Shown: one piece after another, positions 45,671 through 54,323 of the stretch
Position numbering within the stretch: the stretch's first letter is position 1
Layout: each line of letters opens with the position of its first letter
Assembly: GCF_022637395.1 (NCBI RefSeq)
Contig: NZ_CP093339.1
Location: 186,001-250,000, forward strand
DNA length: 64,000 bases
Source: Shinella sp. H4-D48
Lineage (GTDB): Bacteria; Pseudomonadota; Alphaproteobacteria; Rhizobiales; Rhizobiaceae
Direction of reading: 5' to 3'
The notes under the pieces: generated by a model
The model's database searches: none
What the model saw: the letters and a program-made list of their open reading frames with translations, nothing else
What the model was told of the DNA's origin: nothing
Program-made: the position numbers and the translations under genes

Positions 45671-46689
45671 CACGCCACGCCTCGCCGCTCGATGAGATGA
45701 TTGAAGATGGCGGCCAGCACGATCAGCGTCGCGATGAACATGTCGAGATAGAAGCCGGGCGCCCGCAGAAGCAGCAGCACGTCGGTGATCGTATGAATGA
45801 GCAGCACCCCGAGGAAGATGCCGATGATCGAGCCACGGCCGCCACGCAGCGAAAGCCCGCCGATAACGCAGGCGGCAATCGCCTGGAGTTCGAGACCGGC
45901 ACCCTGACCCGGCTGAACGCTGCCGACGCGCGCGGTGGCAAGAATGCCCGCCATGGCGGCCATGCCACCGGCAACGGCGAAGGCAATGAGTTTCACGAGA
46001 TTTGTGTTGATGCCGATCGCCTCGGCCGCACCGCGATTGCCGCCTGTCGCGAAGACATGGTTGCCGAAGCGATGGCGGTGCAGCAGATAGTGAAAGCCGA
46101 CCACGAAAAGCACGATCCAGATGAAGGCGGCATTGATGCCGAACAGCGTACCGGAAAACAGGCTGGTGAAGGCCGGCTCGGGATCGAAGCGCACTTGCAC
46201 AGCACCGTTGTAGAGAAGCACGGCGCCGCGCCAGAACAGCAGGCCGCCGAGCGTCACGATGAAGGATGGAAGGCCGAAGCGTATCGTGATCTGGCCATTG
46301 AGCAGCCCGATCAGCAGGCCGGCGACGATGCCCAGTGGCGCGGCAAGAAAGGCACTGAGGCCTGCGCCGACCAAGCTCGCCATGAGGACGGCGGTAAAGG
46401 TGTAGACGGAACCGATGGACAGGTCGAACTCTCCCGCAATCATCAGCACACCCGCACCAAGCGCCAGGCAGCCAAGCACGGGTATCGCCTTCATGAGGAT
46501 CGTCAGGTTCTGCGGCGAAAGATAGCGAAACTCGTTCGGATAAAGCAGCGCACCGGCGATACAGACTATCTGCAACGTCATGAAGACGAGGAAAATCGCT
46601 CCGGCGGGCATCGCCATGATCTGCTTGAGAATGGATTGTCTTTGCGTGCGCGAACGGTGCACGGCGTTGTCAGCAAGGATAGGTGTCAC
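45670..46689 (-). CDS. Sugar-type ABC transporter permease (FrcC/RbsC family)
   Basis: The product has 339 residues with a GTG start at 46689. About nine membrane segments; the CUT2 signatures LMIAGEFDLSIGSVYTFTAV (20 residues) and AIGINTNLVKLIAFAVAGG near residue 225 are present, as is CVIGGLSLRGGRGSI. It forms the channel for the binding protein encoded upstream. The substrate is probably an unsaturated or free uronate, judging from kduI/kduD. Confidence 0.92.
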   Translation of the reverse strand: MTPILADNAVHRSRTQRQSILKQIMAMPAGAIFLVFMTLQIVCIAGALLYPNEFRYLSPQNLTILMKAIPVLGCLALGAGVLMIAGEFDLSIGSVYTFTAVLMASLVGAGLSAFLAAPLGIVAGLLIGLLNGQITIRFGLPSFIVTLGGLLFWRGAVLLYNGAVQVRFDPEPAFTSLFSGTLFGINAAFIWIVLFVVGFHYLLHRHRFGNHVFATGGNRGAAEAIGINTNLVKLIAFAVAGGMAAMAGILATARVGSVQPGQGAGLELQAIAACVIGGLSLRGGRGSIIGIFLGVLLIHTITDVLLLLRAPGFYLDMFIATLIVLAAIFNHLIERRGVA

Positions 46690-46715
46690 GGTCTGGCACT
46701 CGATTTTGGGGCGTG

Positions 46716-46746
46716 GGGAGCCGGCCGGGGTCTTCGACAGGCTCCC
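46716..46746 (-). other. Stem-loop after binding-protein gene (7-bp stem, long loop)
   Basis: GGGAGCC at 46716-46722 pairs with GGCTCCC at 46740-46746 around a 17-base loop, between the binding-protein stop and permease start. It is the weakest of the six post-binding-protein structures. Confidence 0.4.
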
Positions 46747-46757
46747 GCAACATCCGG

Positions 46758-47708
46758 TTAGCGGTAGCTGCCGATCAGGGGCTTGACCGAGCTGATGCGC
46801 GACTTGTCGAGGAAGGCACCCTGTCCGGTGTCGACGTCCGTCGGCGTCAGGCCGTACTTCTTGGCAAGCGCGATCTGGGCGATCGGATAGTAGCCCTGAA
46901 GGTAGGGCTGCTGGTCCATGGTCGCGAACATCGCACCGGACTCGACTGCATTGACGATCTCGACGGCAAGGTCGAATCCGCCAAAGGGAATGTTGACGCC
47001 GGCATCCTTGATAGCACCCGCACCGACCGTCGAAGTGACCGAGCCCGTGCCGAACAACGCCTTCACGTTCGGATTGGCGATCAGGAACTGTGCGATGATG
47101 TTCTGCGCTTCGGCGGGATCGAGACCTGCACGCACCGTCTCGACCTTGATGCCGGTCTCCGTCATCGCCTTCTCGATCCCGCCGCCACGCGCCACTGCAA
47201 AGCTCGCCTCGGGAATTTCGCGCGGGTTGAAAACGACGTCGCCGGATTTCAGGCCGAACTCCTTGATCATGCGGTTGCCGAGCTCGTAGCCCGAAGCAAA
47301 CTCATCCATGCCGACATAGGCCTGGCGGCAATTGCCCTTGGCGCCGTCGAGGTCGTCATTGTTGAAGCCGATGACGATGATTCCGGCCTTTGTGGCAGCG
47401 CAAATGCTTTCGTCAAAGGCGTCTGACGAGGAGATCGCGACCGCGATGCCATCGACGCCGCTAGCAGTCGCGCTTTCGATCAAGTCGTTCTGGCGTACCG
47501 GATCATTGTTGGCATATTGCACGTCGAGATCGACGCCGAACTGGCTGGCGGCGTCTTGCGCGCCCTTCACCACGGGATTAAAGAACTGGACACTCGGATC
47601 GAGGTAGATGATCATCGTGGCCTTGACGTCAGCGGCAAGCGCCGTCGATGCCATCATGGTGGCAATGCCAGCGGCGATTGCCACGGCTTTCAACTTGGTC
47701 AACTTCAT
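46758..47708 (-). CDS. Sugar-type ABC transporter periplasmic binding protein (RbsB/FrcB family)
   Basis: The product has 316 residues from ATG 47708; the upstream frame to 47780 is leader with the stem-loop. A Sec signal peptide (MKLTKLKAV start, cleavage after TALA) is followed by a Peripla_BP_4 domain with YLDPSVQFFNPVVKGAQDAA and VDGIAVAISSSDAF, typical of ribose/fructose/uronate binding proteins. It is the second gene of the operon behind the aldehyde dehydrogenase. Confidence 0.92.
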   Translation of the reverse strand: MKLTKLKAVAIAAGIATMMASTALAADVKATMIIYLDPSVQFFNPVVKGAQDAASQFGVDLDVQYANNDPVRQNDLIESATASGVDGIAVAISSSDAFDESICAATKAGIIVIGFNNDDLDGAKGNCRQAYVGMDEFASGYELGNRMIKEFGLKSGDVVFNPREIPEASFAVARGGGIEKAMTETGIKVETVRAGLDPAEAQNIIAQFLIANPNVKALFGTGSVTSTVGAGAIKDAGVNIPFGGFDLAVEIVNAVESGAMFATMDQQPYLQGYYPIAQIALAKKYGLTPTDVDTGQGAFLDKSRISSVKPLIGSYR

Positions 47709-47756
47709 TTGCGTATCCTCCCTTTGGATGTGCAATGTGGGTCCAAAAGACCCAAG

Positions 47757-47798
47757 TCTCGGCTGGCGGGCTCCGACCAAAGATTTCGCCAGCCGAGA
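47757..47798 (-). other. 12-bp perfect inverted repeat in the leader of the sugar-binding-protein gene
   Basis: TCTCGGCTGGCG (47757-47768) and CGCCAGCCGAGA (47787-47798) flank an 18-base loop in the 125-base gap between the aldehyde dehydrogenase stop and the binding-protein start. On the transcript it is followed by CTTGGGTCTTTTGG, a poor T-run. It may be a weak terminator for the dehydrogenase gene, a protective 5' structure, or both. Confidence 0.55.
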
Positions 47799-47833
47799 TT
47801 TTCCTCCTCATGACCGCCCGGATGGGCAGCCCG

Positions 47834-49348
47834 CTACCCGAACCAGGGCGCGGGGCGCCCGAGCGTGACATGCACGCCCTTGAACTGGGAATATTCGTCG
47901 AAGCCGTACCGGCCGAGTTCACGCCCGAGGCCGCTCTTCTTGTAGCCGCCGATCGGCATTTCCGGCGTGCCGTCGATGACGCTGTTGATCCAGCAGCGGC
48001 CGGCGCGGATGCGGCGGATGCTTTGCAGCGACTTTTCAAGATTGGTGGACCAGACGGAAGCCGACAGGCCGAACTCCGTGGCATTGGCCATGGCTACCGC
48101 CTCATCTGCCGTCTTGAAGGTCAGCGTTGAAAGCACCGGCCCGAAAATCTCCTCGCGCGCGATCGACATGTCGGGCGTGACACCGGCAAACACTGTCGGT
48201 GCATAATAGAGACCGGCCTCCCTGCCGACCCTCTCCCCGCCCAGCAGGAGCTTTGCGCCGGAGGCAAGGCCAGCCTCGACATAGGAATGCACCTTCTCCG
48301 CATGCGCCTCCGAAATCATCGCGCCAATCTTCGTGCGCTCGTTCAGCGGATCGCCGAAGGTGACCTTGCGCGAGATGTCCAGCAGGCGCTCCATCAGCGC
48401 GTCGCGGACGCTTTCCTCGACCAGCAGTCGGCTACCTGAAATGCAGCATTGCCCTGCATTGTGATAGACGCCATAGGCGATGCCGTCAGCGGCGGCTTCC
48501 AGGTCTGCATCGGCAAAGACGATCTGCGGCCCCTTGCCGCCGAGTTCCAGCCCGACGCGTTTGACGCTGCGCGCCGCGATCTCGCCGAGCTTGGTGCCGA
48601 CACGGACGGAGCCGGTGAAGGCAACCATGTCGACGTCAGGATCTTCGGCCAGAACCTGCCCCGCCGGGTCGCCGTAGCCGGTAACGACGTTGAACACGCC
48701 GTTGGGAATACCGGCCTCGCGCGCCAGTTCGGCCATGCGGATCGAGGTGCCGGAGGTGAATTCCGACGGCTTCAGCACCACCGTGCAGCCAGCGCCGATC
48801 GCCCATGGCACGCGCTCCGAAGCGATGATGAAGGGGAAGTTCCACGGCGTGACGATGCCGACCACGCCGACAGGTTCACGCAGCACGAGGCCAAGACGGT
48901 CGTCACCGATATTGTTGTGGCTCTGGCCCTCCAAAGCCCTTGCCTGGCCCGCAGCATAGGACCACAGGTCTGCGCAGAAGCCGATTTCGCCGCGCGCCTG
49001 ATTGATCGGCTTGCCGACTTCCAGACTTTCGGCCAGCGCAAGCTCTTCCTGATGGAGAAGGATAAGGTCCGCCACCTTGAACATCAGGCGCGAGCGCTCG
49101 GCGCCCGACATGCGCGGCCATGGACCGGTATCGAAGGCCCGGCGTGCTGCTGCAATGGCCACCCGCATATCATCTGCCGAGGCTTCCGGCCAGATGCCGA
49201 CGACCGCGCCGGCGTGGCCAGGGCTCACGCGCTCGATCGTCTTGCCGGATGCCGCATCGACGGACTTCCCATCGACAACCATCTGATAGCGGGCTTTACT
49301 GTTCAGCCGCGGGTCACGGGAATCGGGTGTTATGAAATTGGACAGCAA
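47834..49348 (-). CDS. NAD(P)-dependent aldehyde dehydrogenase
   Basis: The product has 504 residues; TTG 49348 is the likely start, with GGAAG upstream. The Rossmann region has VTPWNFPFIIASERV, the catalytic Glu is in LELGGKGPQIV and the nucleophilic Cys in NAGQCCISGSR. The family oxidises semialdehydes to acids. Being first gene of the uronate-type operon, it may oxidise 2-oxoglutarate semialdehyde or a uronate-derived aldehyde; betaine or gamma-aminobutyraldehyde are alternatives. It lies divergent from the GntR gene at 49473. Confidence 0.9.
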   Translation of the reverse strand: MLSNFITPDSRDPRLNSKARYQMVVDGKSVDAASGKTIERVSPGHAGAVVGIWPEASADDMRVAIAAARRAFDTGPWPRMSGAERSRLMFKVADLILLHQEELALAESLEVGKPINQARGEIGFCADLWSYAAGQARALEGQSHNNIGDDRLGLVLREPVGVVGIVTPWNFPFIIASERVPWAIGAGCTVVLKPSEFTSGTSIRMAELAREAGIPNGVFNVVTGYGDPAGQVLAEDPDVDMVAFTGSVRVGTKLGEIAARSVKRVGLELGGKGPQIVFADADLEAAADGIAYGVYHNAGQCCISGSRLLVEESVRDALMERLLDISRKVTFGDPLNERTKIGAMISEAHAEKVHSYVEAGLASGAKLLLGGERVGREAGLYYAPTVFAGVTPDMSIAREEIFGPVLSTLTFKTADEAVAMANATEFGLSASVWSTNLEKSLQSIRRIRAGRCWINSVIDGTPEMPIGGYKKSGLGRELGRYGFDEYSQFKGVHVTLGRPAPWFG

Positions 49349-49430
49349 TATCGTCTTCCGGCCGGCAACGGTGCGCCAGCCCCTCCCTGTTGATCCGGTT
49401 TTCAGGCCACCGGATTTCTGTTGCGTATGA

Positions 49431-49450
49431 ATTGTATGGTACTGTATGGT
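49431..49450. repeat. Two 10-bp direct repeats (AYTGTATGGT) before the GntR gene, possible operator
   Basis: ATTGTATGGT and ACTGTATGGT stand head to tail at one helical turn, between the divergent aldehyde dehydrogenase and gntR genes. Their location and exact 10-base period suit tandem protein binding on one face of the DNA. An in-frame ATG at 49446 lies inside the second repeat. Confidence 0.45.
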
Positions 49451-49472
49451 GGCTCAGATTGGATGTCAACGC

Positions 49473-50174
49473 ATGACGATGGGAAAAGACGTGAACCTTG
49501 AATCCCTCAAAATAGACACCGGTGAAACCGCGGCAGCGCAGGTGGAACGGGATTTGCGCGAGTCCATCATCCAGCTGGAACTCACGCCAGGAATGCGCCT
49601 CTCCGAACAGGAAATCGCCACACGCATGGGCGTCTCACGTCAGCCGGTGCGCGAGGCGCTGATCGCGCTTGGCAAATCGAAGCTGGTGGATATCCGGCCC
49701 AACCGCGGTACGGTCGTCGTGCGCATCTCGGCGCGAAAGATGATGGAGGCTCGCTTCGTGCGCGAGGCGATAGAGACCGCCGTCGCCCGTCGCGCAAGCG
49801 GGGCCTTCGACAGCTGGACGCGGCGCAAGATCGACACGATCCTCGACCGCCAGAAGAAGGCGATGGAAGCGCACGATCACAACGCCTTCCGCCGCGAGGA
49901 CGAGCAGTTCCACATTGCGATTGCCGAGGGGGCCGGTTGCGGCCTTGCCTGGAGCGCCATATCCGACATCAAGGCGCATATGGACAGGGTCTGCAATCTT
50001 CAGCTCCGCCATCCCGATTCCATGGTCCGGCTGATTGCCGAGCACGAGGCGATCATAAACGCCATCGACACGCGCAACGCCGATGCGGCCGAGGCCGCCA
50101 TGCGCAGTCACCTGAACGGGATCCTCGCAGACCTCCCGCAAATCGAGGCCGACAATCCCGATCTGTTCGAGTGA
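49473..50174 (+). CDS. GntR-family (FadR/FCD subfamily) regulator of the uronate-type operon
   Basis: The product has 233 residues from ATG 49473, with GGATG seven bases before it; ATG 49446 lies inside the direct repeats and ATG 49479 is also possible. HTH at ~35-95 (EIATRMGVSRQPVREALIAL), then an FCD domain with FHIAIAEGAG and AEHEAIINAI. Related regulators (UxuR/ExuR/KdgR-like) respond to uronates. It is divergent from the aldehyde dehydrogenase-transporter-kdu operon and probably controls it. Confidence 0.92.
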   Translation: MTMGKDVNLESLKIDTGETAAAQVERDLRESIIQLELTPGMRLSEQEIATRMGVSRQPVREALIALGKSKLVDIRPNRGTVVVRISARKMMEARFVREAIETAVARRASGAFDSWTRRKIDTILDRQKKAMEAHDHNAFRREDEQFHIAIAEGAGCGLAWSAISDIKAHMDRVCNLQLRHPDSMVRLIAEHEAIINAIDTRNADAAEAAMRSHLNGILADLPQIEADNPDLFE

Positions 50175-50340
50175 ACGTGTCGGCACCAAGGACATGAGAA
50201 AACGTCTTCGTCGCTGGTGATCGACAGGATCAGGCAAGAAACAGGCAGGACCGTTTATAGCCACCAACGGGGTTGAGCCGTAAATTGCATGGTGTTGGCG
50301 CGGAACGCGCCGATGTCCAATCAAGAATGGAATTCGCTCT

Positions 50341-51168
50341 ATGAGAACTTGGTTCATTACCGGGGCCAATCGTGGTCTCGGCCTGGAAGTCGCGCGCGCC
50401 GCACTCGACGCCGGCGACAATGTCGTTGCCACGGCGCGCAAGCCAGATGAGATTGAGAATGCGTTGGCAGGCTTTGCCGACAAGCTTCAGACAATCCCTC
50501 TCGATGTCACGGACCATAAGGCGATCGCTGAAGCGGTCAGCGTTGCGCAGGCCCGGTTCGGACGGATCGACGTTCTCGTCAACAACGCCGGATATGGCCA
50601 GCTCGGCGCGTTCGAGGAGGTCGCCCCGGAAGCCGTGACACGACAGTTCGCCACCAATGTCTTTGGCGCCTTCGATGTCACACGGGCCATTCTGCCGATC
50701 ATGCGTGCGCAGCGCTCCGGTCATGTCATTACGATATCGTCGATTGCAGGCATGGAGGGCTTTGAAGGCGCATCGATCTATTGCGCGACGAAACATGCCG
50801 TGTCCGGCTGGTCGGAAGGTCTCGCCCGCGAAGTGGCACCGTTCGGTATCAAGGTGACCTGCGTCTATCCCGGTCGCTTCCGTACCGACTTTCTTGACGG
50901 CAGTTCCGTTCACTATGGCAATCTATCGATCGAGGATTATGCGTCGGCTTCGGCCCAGCACAGACAGGCGCTTGATGGCGCCAATCATCAACAGATCGGT
51001 GACCCCAAGAAATTTGCTGCGGCCATGCTGGCTGTCGTTAGGGCTGAGAGGCCGCCTGTATGGCTGGCAACGGGCTCCGACGCGTTTGCCGTATTCGACA
51101 ACAAGTCCCACGCGCTCGCGAAGAACATCGAGCAGTGGAAAGAGCTGGTCCTGTCGACGGATTTCTAG
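50341..51168 (+). CDS. Short-chain dehydrogenase/reductase (SDR)
   Basis: The product has 275 residues. Glycine motif ITGANRGLGLEVA, VNNAGYGQLG, Ser in TISSIAGMEG and Tyr-Lys in YCATK are conserved. The longer C-terminal part (VYPGRFRTDFL and onwards) matches the subgroup of oxidoreductases often paired with AraC or HxlR regulators. The gene is preceded by a 166-base gap in which I saw no other element. It lies 72 bases upstream of the AraC gene, on the same strand. Confidence 0.9.
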   Translation: MRTWFITGANRGLGLEVARAALDAGDNVVATARKPDEIENALAGFADKLQTIPLDVTDHKAIAEAVSVAQARFGRIDVLVNNAGYGQLGAFEEVAPEAVTRQFATNVFGAFDVTRAILPIMRAQRSGHVITISSIAGMEGFEGASIYCATKHAVSGWSEGLAREVAPFGIKVTCVYPGRFRTDFLDGSSVHYGNLSIEDYASASAQHRQALDGANHQQIGDPKKFAAAMLAVVRAERPPVWLATGSDAFAVFDNKSHALAKNIEQWKELVLSTDF

Positions 51169-51240
51169 GCTATAGCTCAAGGGAGCGGATCTGCAGGAGA
51201 CGGGAATGGCGTATCGACGCAAAGGAAGGCTGCAGCGGAA

Positions 51241-52137
51241 ATGAATGGCATCGAACTCGCCCGTCATCGCATGTGCGAGCTTGTCGAGAGGCGCCTTCCG
51301 CATGAGGGCTCTCTTGCTACAGCCATTCCTGGTCTCTCCCTGCATCGGCGCACATCTTCGATGACGCCAGACTCTTCGCTCTATGAACCCTCCTTCGCGT
51401 TCATCATCAAAGGCGCGAAGCGCGTCGTCCTGGGAAATGAGACATATGTCTATGATCAAGATCATTTCCTGCTGACGGCCGTGGGCCTGCCAACGATCGT
51501 CCAGGTGCTCGATGCAAGCGCATCGGCGCCTTATCTCTCGTTAAAGCTCGACATCGACCTCGACATGGCGCGTGACCTGATTGCCGAGGTCGATCAGCTT
51601 GGAAGGCCTGCGGAGGGCAACGGAACAGGCATTGCGATCGGACCCGTGACGCCGGAGCTGACAAACGCTGCGCTGCGCCTTCTCGACCTTTTGGATGAGC
51701 CACGCGATATTCCCATTCTGGCGAGGTTCATCCAGCGGGAAATCCTCTACCGGATCGTGACTGGCCCCGTTGGCGGCCGGTTGCGGCACGCTGTCGAAGT
51801 CGGCACGCAAACCAATCGGGTCTCGGCGGCAATTCGCTGGCTGCGTGATCATTTTGACCAGCCGGTCCGCATCGAGACCTTGGCAGGTGTCGCAGGAATG
51901 GGCGAATCGACCCTGCACCATCATTTCCGCGCACTGACGGCCATGAGCCCGCTGCAATACCAGAAGCATCTTCGTCTCCATGAGGCGCGTCGAATGATGA
52001 TCGCCGATCGCATAGACGCAGGCAGCGCGGCGCTTCGCGTCGGTTACGAGAGCGTCACGCAATTCAACCGCGAGTACCGCAGACTGTTCGGCGCGCCGCC
52101 TAAAACGGACGTTCGGGTCATTCTTTCGCACGCATGA
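51241..52137 (+). CDS. AraC-family transcriptional regulator (with AraC_N-type sensor domain)
   Basis: The product has 298 residues. The N-terminal ~190 residues are an AraC_N-type cupin-like sensor (YEPSFAFIIKGAKRVVLGNE). The C-terminal ~100 residues have two helix-turn-helix motifs (IETLAGVAGMGESTLHHHFR, then AALRVGYESVTQFNREYRRL). It probably controls the neighbouring SDR and perhaps the NmrA-like gene. Proteins of this kind sense small aromatic or electrophilic compounds. Confidence 0.92.
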   Translation: MNGIELARHRMCELVERRLPHEGSLATAIPGLSLHRRTSSMTPDSSLYEPSFAFIIKGAKRVVLGNETYVYDQDHFLLTAVGLPTIVQVLDASASAPYLSLKLDIDLDMARDLIAEVDQLGRPAEGNGTGIAIGPVTPELTNAALRLLDLLDEPRDIPILARFIQREILYRIVTGPVGGRLRHAVEVGTQTNRVSAAIRWLRDHFDQPVRIETLAGVAGMGESTLHHHFRALTAMSPLQYQKHLRLHEARRMMIADRIDAGSAALRVGYESVTQFNREYRRLFGAPPKTDVRVILSHA

Positions 52138-52234
52138 TACGGCGGATTAGTGGCTCTGGCGTTTGCAAACTCACATTGGTGAGGATTGCGGCGGCTGCAC
52201 CTTTCGGACGCCTGGCCTGCGGCTGGCGGCGTGG

Positions 52235-52666
52235 TCAGTCGATATCGCTCCTGGCGTCGAAGTCCTCCCTCGACCTCCGGAAGCGATCCGCGTTCTCGAC
52301 GATCCACGTCCACAACGGGATCATGCGCAGGAGCAGATCCATGCCCGTTTCGGAAAGCGCGTATTCGACCCTCGGAGGGTTCTCCCCGAAGTCGTTTCGG
52401 ATGACCAGGCCGTCACGCTCCAGCTGACGCAGCGTCCGTGTCAGCATGCGCTGTGTGACGCCGTGCATGCGTCTTCCGATCTCCGCGTGGCGCAGCCCAC
52501 CGTACACGCCAAGTGTGTGGATGATGCCGAGTGACCAGCGGTTTCCGGCATGCGCCAGCACTTCGCGGCGCACGCCGTCGTCATCGTCCCTCAAGCCATC
52601 GCAGACCGTCTGGGAATACCTGAGAACGTCTTCACTGCTCAAAGTCTGGTTCACAGTATCACGCAT
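52235..52666 (-). CDS. HxlR-family winged-helix regulator
   Basis: The product has 143 residues. The HxlR signature is clear: NRWSLGIIHTLGVYGGLRHA, then GVTQRMLTRTLRQLERDGL and ALSETGMDLL. Single Cys23 could act as a redox sensor, as in some members. It lies divergent from the NmrA-like reductase with 70 bases between starts, the usual arrangement in which HxlR represses the oxidoreductase gene. Confidence 0.93.
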   Translation of the reverse strand: MRDTVNQTLSSEDVLRYSQTVCDGLRDDDDGVRREVLAHAGNRWSLGIIHTLGVYGGLRHAEIGRRMHGVTQRMLTRTLRQLERDGLVIRNDFGENPPRVEYALSETGMDLLLRMIPLWTWIVENADRFRRSREDFDARSDID

Positions 52667-52736
52667 GTACCTTCTTTCATGTGCTTGGGCGCATCGCTAG
52701 ATCGGGGTCGAAACGCATTCTCAATGAGGCAAAACA

Positions 52737-53690
52737 ATGAGTGATACAGCTTACACCACCACGCCGCGGTCCATTCTTGTACTGGGCGCTGGAGAACTCG
52801 GGCAACCCGTCCTTCGCAATCTGGCACGCCGTGCACGCGAGGCAAAGGATACGACGATCAGCGTTCTCCTGCGCGCCAGCGCTGTCTCGTCGGATGACCC
52901 GGAAAAGCAGCGTGCCATCGCGGAGATCCGGGAGCTCGGCATCGAGGTCGTCGTGGGCGACCTGGTCAAGAGTTCGATCGACGAACTCGCCTTGCTGTTT
53001 GCACGATTTCACACCGTGATTGGTTGTGCCGGTTACGCCGCAGGCATAGATACGCCGATGAAGCTGGCGAAGGCCGCTTTGCAGGCCCGTATCCCGCGCT
53101 ACTTCCCTTGGCAGTTTGGCGTTGATTTCGAGGCGATCGGACGCGGCAGTCCGCAGGACATTTTCGATGCACAGTTGGACGTCCGCGAACTCTTGCGAGC
53201 CCAGACCCAGACCGAATGGGTCATCATCTCGACAGGGATGTTCATGAGCTATCTGTTCGAGCCGGAGTTCGGCGTCGTCGACCTGAAAAATTCCAAGGTC
53301 AATGCATTGGGAAGTCTCGATACGGCCGTGACGCTGACGACGCCCGATGACATCGGGAAGCTGACGGCGGAAGTCGTCTTCGCCGAACCGCGCATCCGGA
53401 ACGAAATCGTGTTCCTGGCTGGCGATACGGTGACCTACGGGGAGGTCGCTGACAAGCTGGAAGCCGGTCTTGGCCGGCCTTTCCGGCGTTCTGAGTGGAG
53501 CGTGCCCTTCCTGATGGAAGAACTGGCGAAAGATCCGCAGAACATGATGCGCAAGTATCGTGCAGCCTTTGCCATGGGCCGGGGCGTCGCGTGGGATAAG
53601 GCAGGCACCTTCAACGAGCGTCACGCCATCCCCGTCACGGACATCGATGCGTGGATCGGCGCAAACCTGGATGCCTCCGTTCGGGCGTAG
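52737..53690 (+). CDS. NmrA/isoflavone-reductase-like NAD(P)-binding protein
   Basis: The product has 317 residues. N-terminal dinucleotide motif ILVLGAGELGQPVLRNLA; IPRYFPWQFGVDFEAIGRG is the segment typical of NmrA/isoflavone reductase (atypical SDR) proteins. There is no YxxxK catalytic motif of classical SDRs. Such proteins reduce quinones, aromatics or act as redox sensors. Probably repressed by the divergent HxlR protein. Confidence 0.9.
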   Translation: MSDTAYTTTPRSILVLGAGELGQPVLRNLARRAREAKDTTISVLLRASAVSSDDPEKQRAIAEIRELGIEVVVGDLVKSSIDELALLFARFHTVIGCAGYAAGIDTPMKLAKAALQARIPRYFPWQFGVDFEAIGRGSPQDIFDAQLDVRELLRAQTQTEWVIISTGMFMSYLFEPEFGVVDLKNSKVNALGSLDTAVTLTTPDDIGKLTAEVVFAEPRIRNEIVFLAGDTVTYGEVADKLEAGLGRPFRRSEWSVPFLMEELAKDPQNMMRKYRAAFAMGRGVAWDKAGTFNERHAIPVTDIDAWIGANLDASVRA

Positions 53691-54323
53691 CCCGCATTCG
53701 GCTTGGGTTCGAAAGGGTGGGACGTACAACGAATGGATGCCTCGCCCGCCCGTTTTCCCGGCGGGCGGCAAGCCGCGCCGGGATTGGCCGGCGACGAGGT
53801 AGTCTGCCGTTGTCTGGACGGCAAGAGCCTCGCCTCGCCGCTGAAATTCCTGGCGATAGATCAATCCCATGCCATGCGGGCGACCCTGCCGAACGCGCGT
53901 CTGATCGCCCGAAGGCGTGACGTGCCCACCTCTCGTCGGTTCGGGAGTTTGTCGATAGTTGGACGACCGCTCCACGTGCCCGTGATTAATGCGGGCGTAA
54001 GGCTATCGTCAGATCGACCAGTCTTTCGCTTCAAAACCGGCCGCGGCCCCCTGGGGAGGCTTCTTCCATTGCATCGGGCTGGCTCACATTCGGGGTCTCG
54101 TTCAGAGGCAGGGGACGCCGCGTGTAGGAAGCCATGGGGCATTTCAAGCAGCGAGGCGGTTTTACGGCGTTCATCGTCTTTCCCGTCCTGCTTGACCTCT
54201 GCGTTGCGCCATTGACCGCGTGCAGAAGATTGAATTCCTCAAAACGCACTCAGTTTGGAACATGCATCTTTGATAATCTACAAAAAACATAGAAATTAAA
54301 AACAATTGGATTTGAGGTGATCG
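53691..54323. other. 633-base region without a convincing gene
   Basis: Open frames occur on both strands (+ 53703-54215; - strand from 53975), but both are Arg/Ser/Pro-rich, show no recognised family and lack good ribosome-binding sites. Up to ~54230 the base composition is like coding DNA, so this may be decayed gene sequence. The last ~90 bases (54235-54323) are strikingly AT-rich and hold the promoter region of the organosulfur operon; I could not identify a standard -35/-10 or -24/-12 pair there. Confidence 0.5.

Noticed and set aside
52677-53975. 432-residue minus-strand frame over the NmrA-like gene
   Set aside because: It runs antisense to a well-supported gene; composition and lack of family match indicate a shadow frame.
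54255-54270. TTGGAAC upstream of the msuE-like gene as a possible sigma-54 site
   Set aside because: At the required distance from GG the bases are TT rather than GC.
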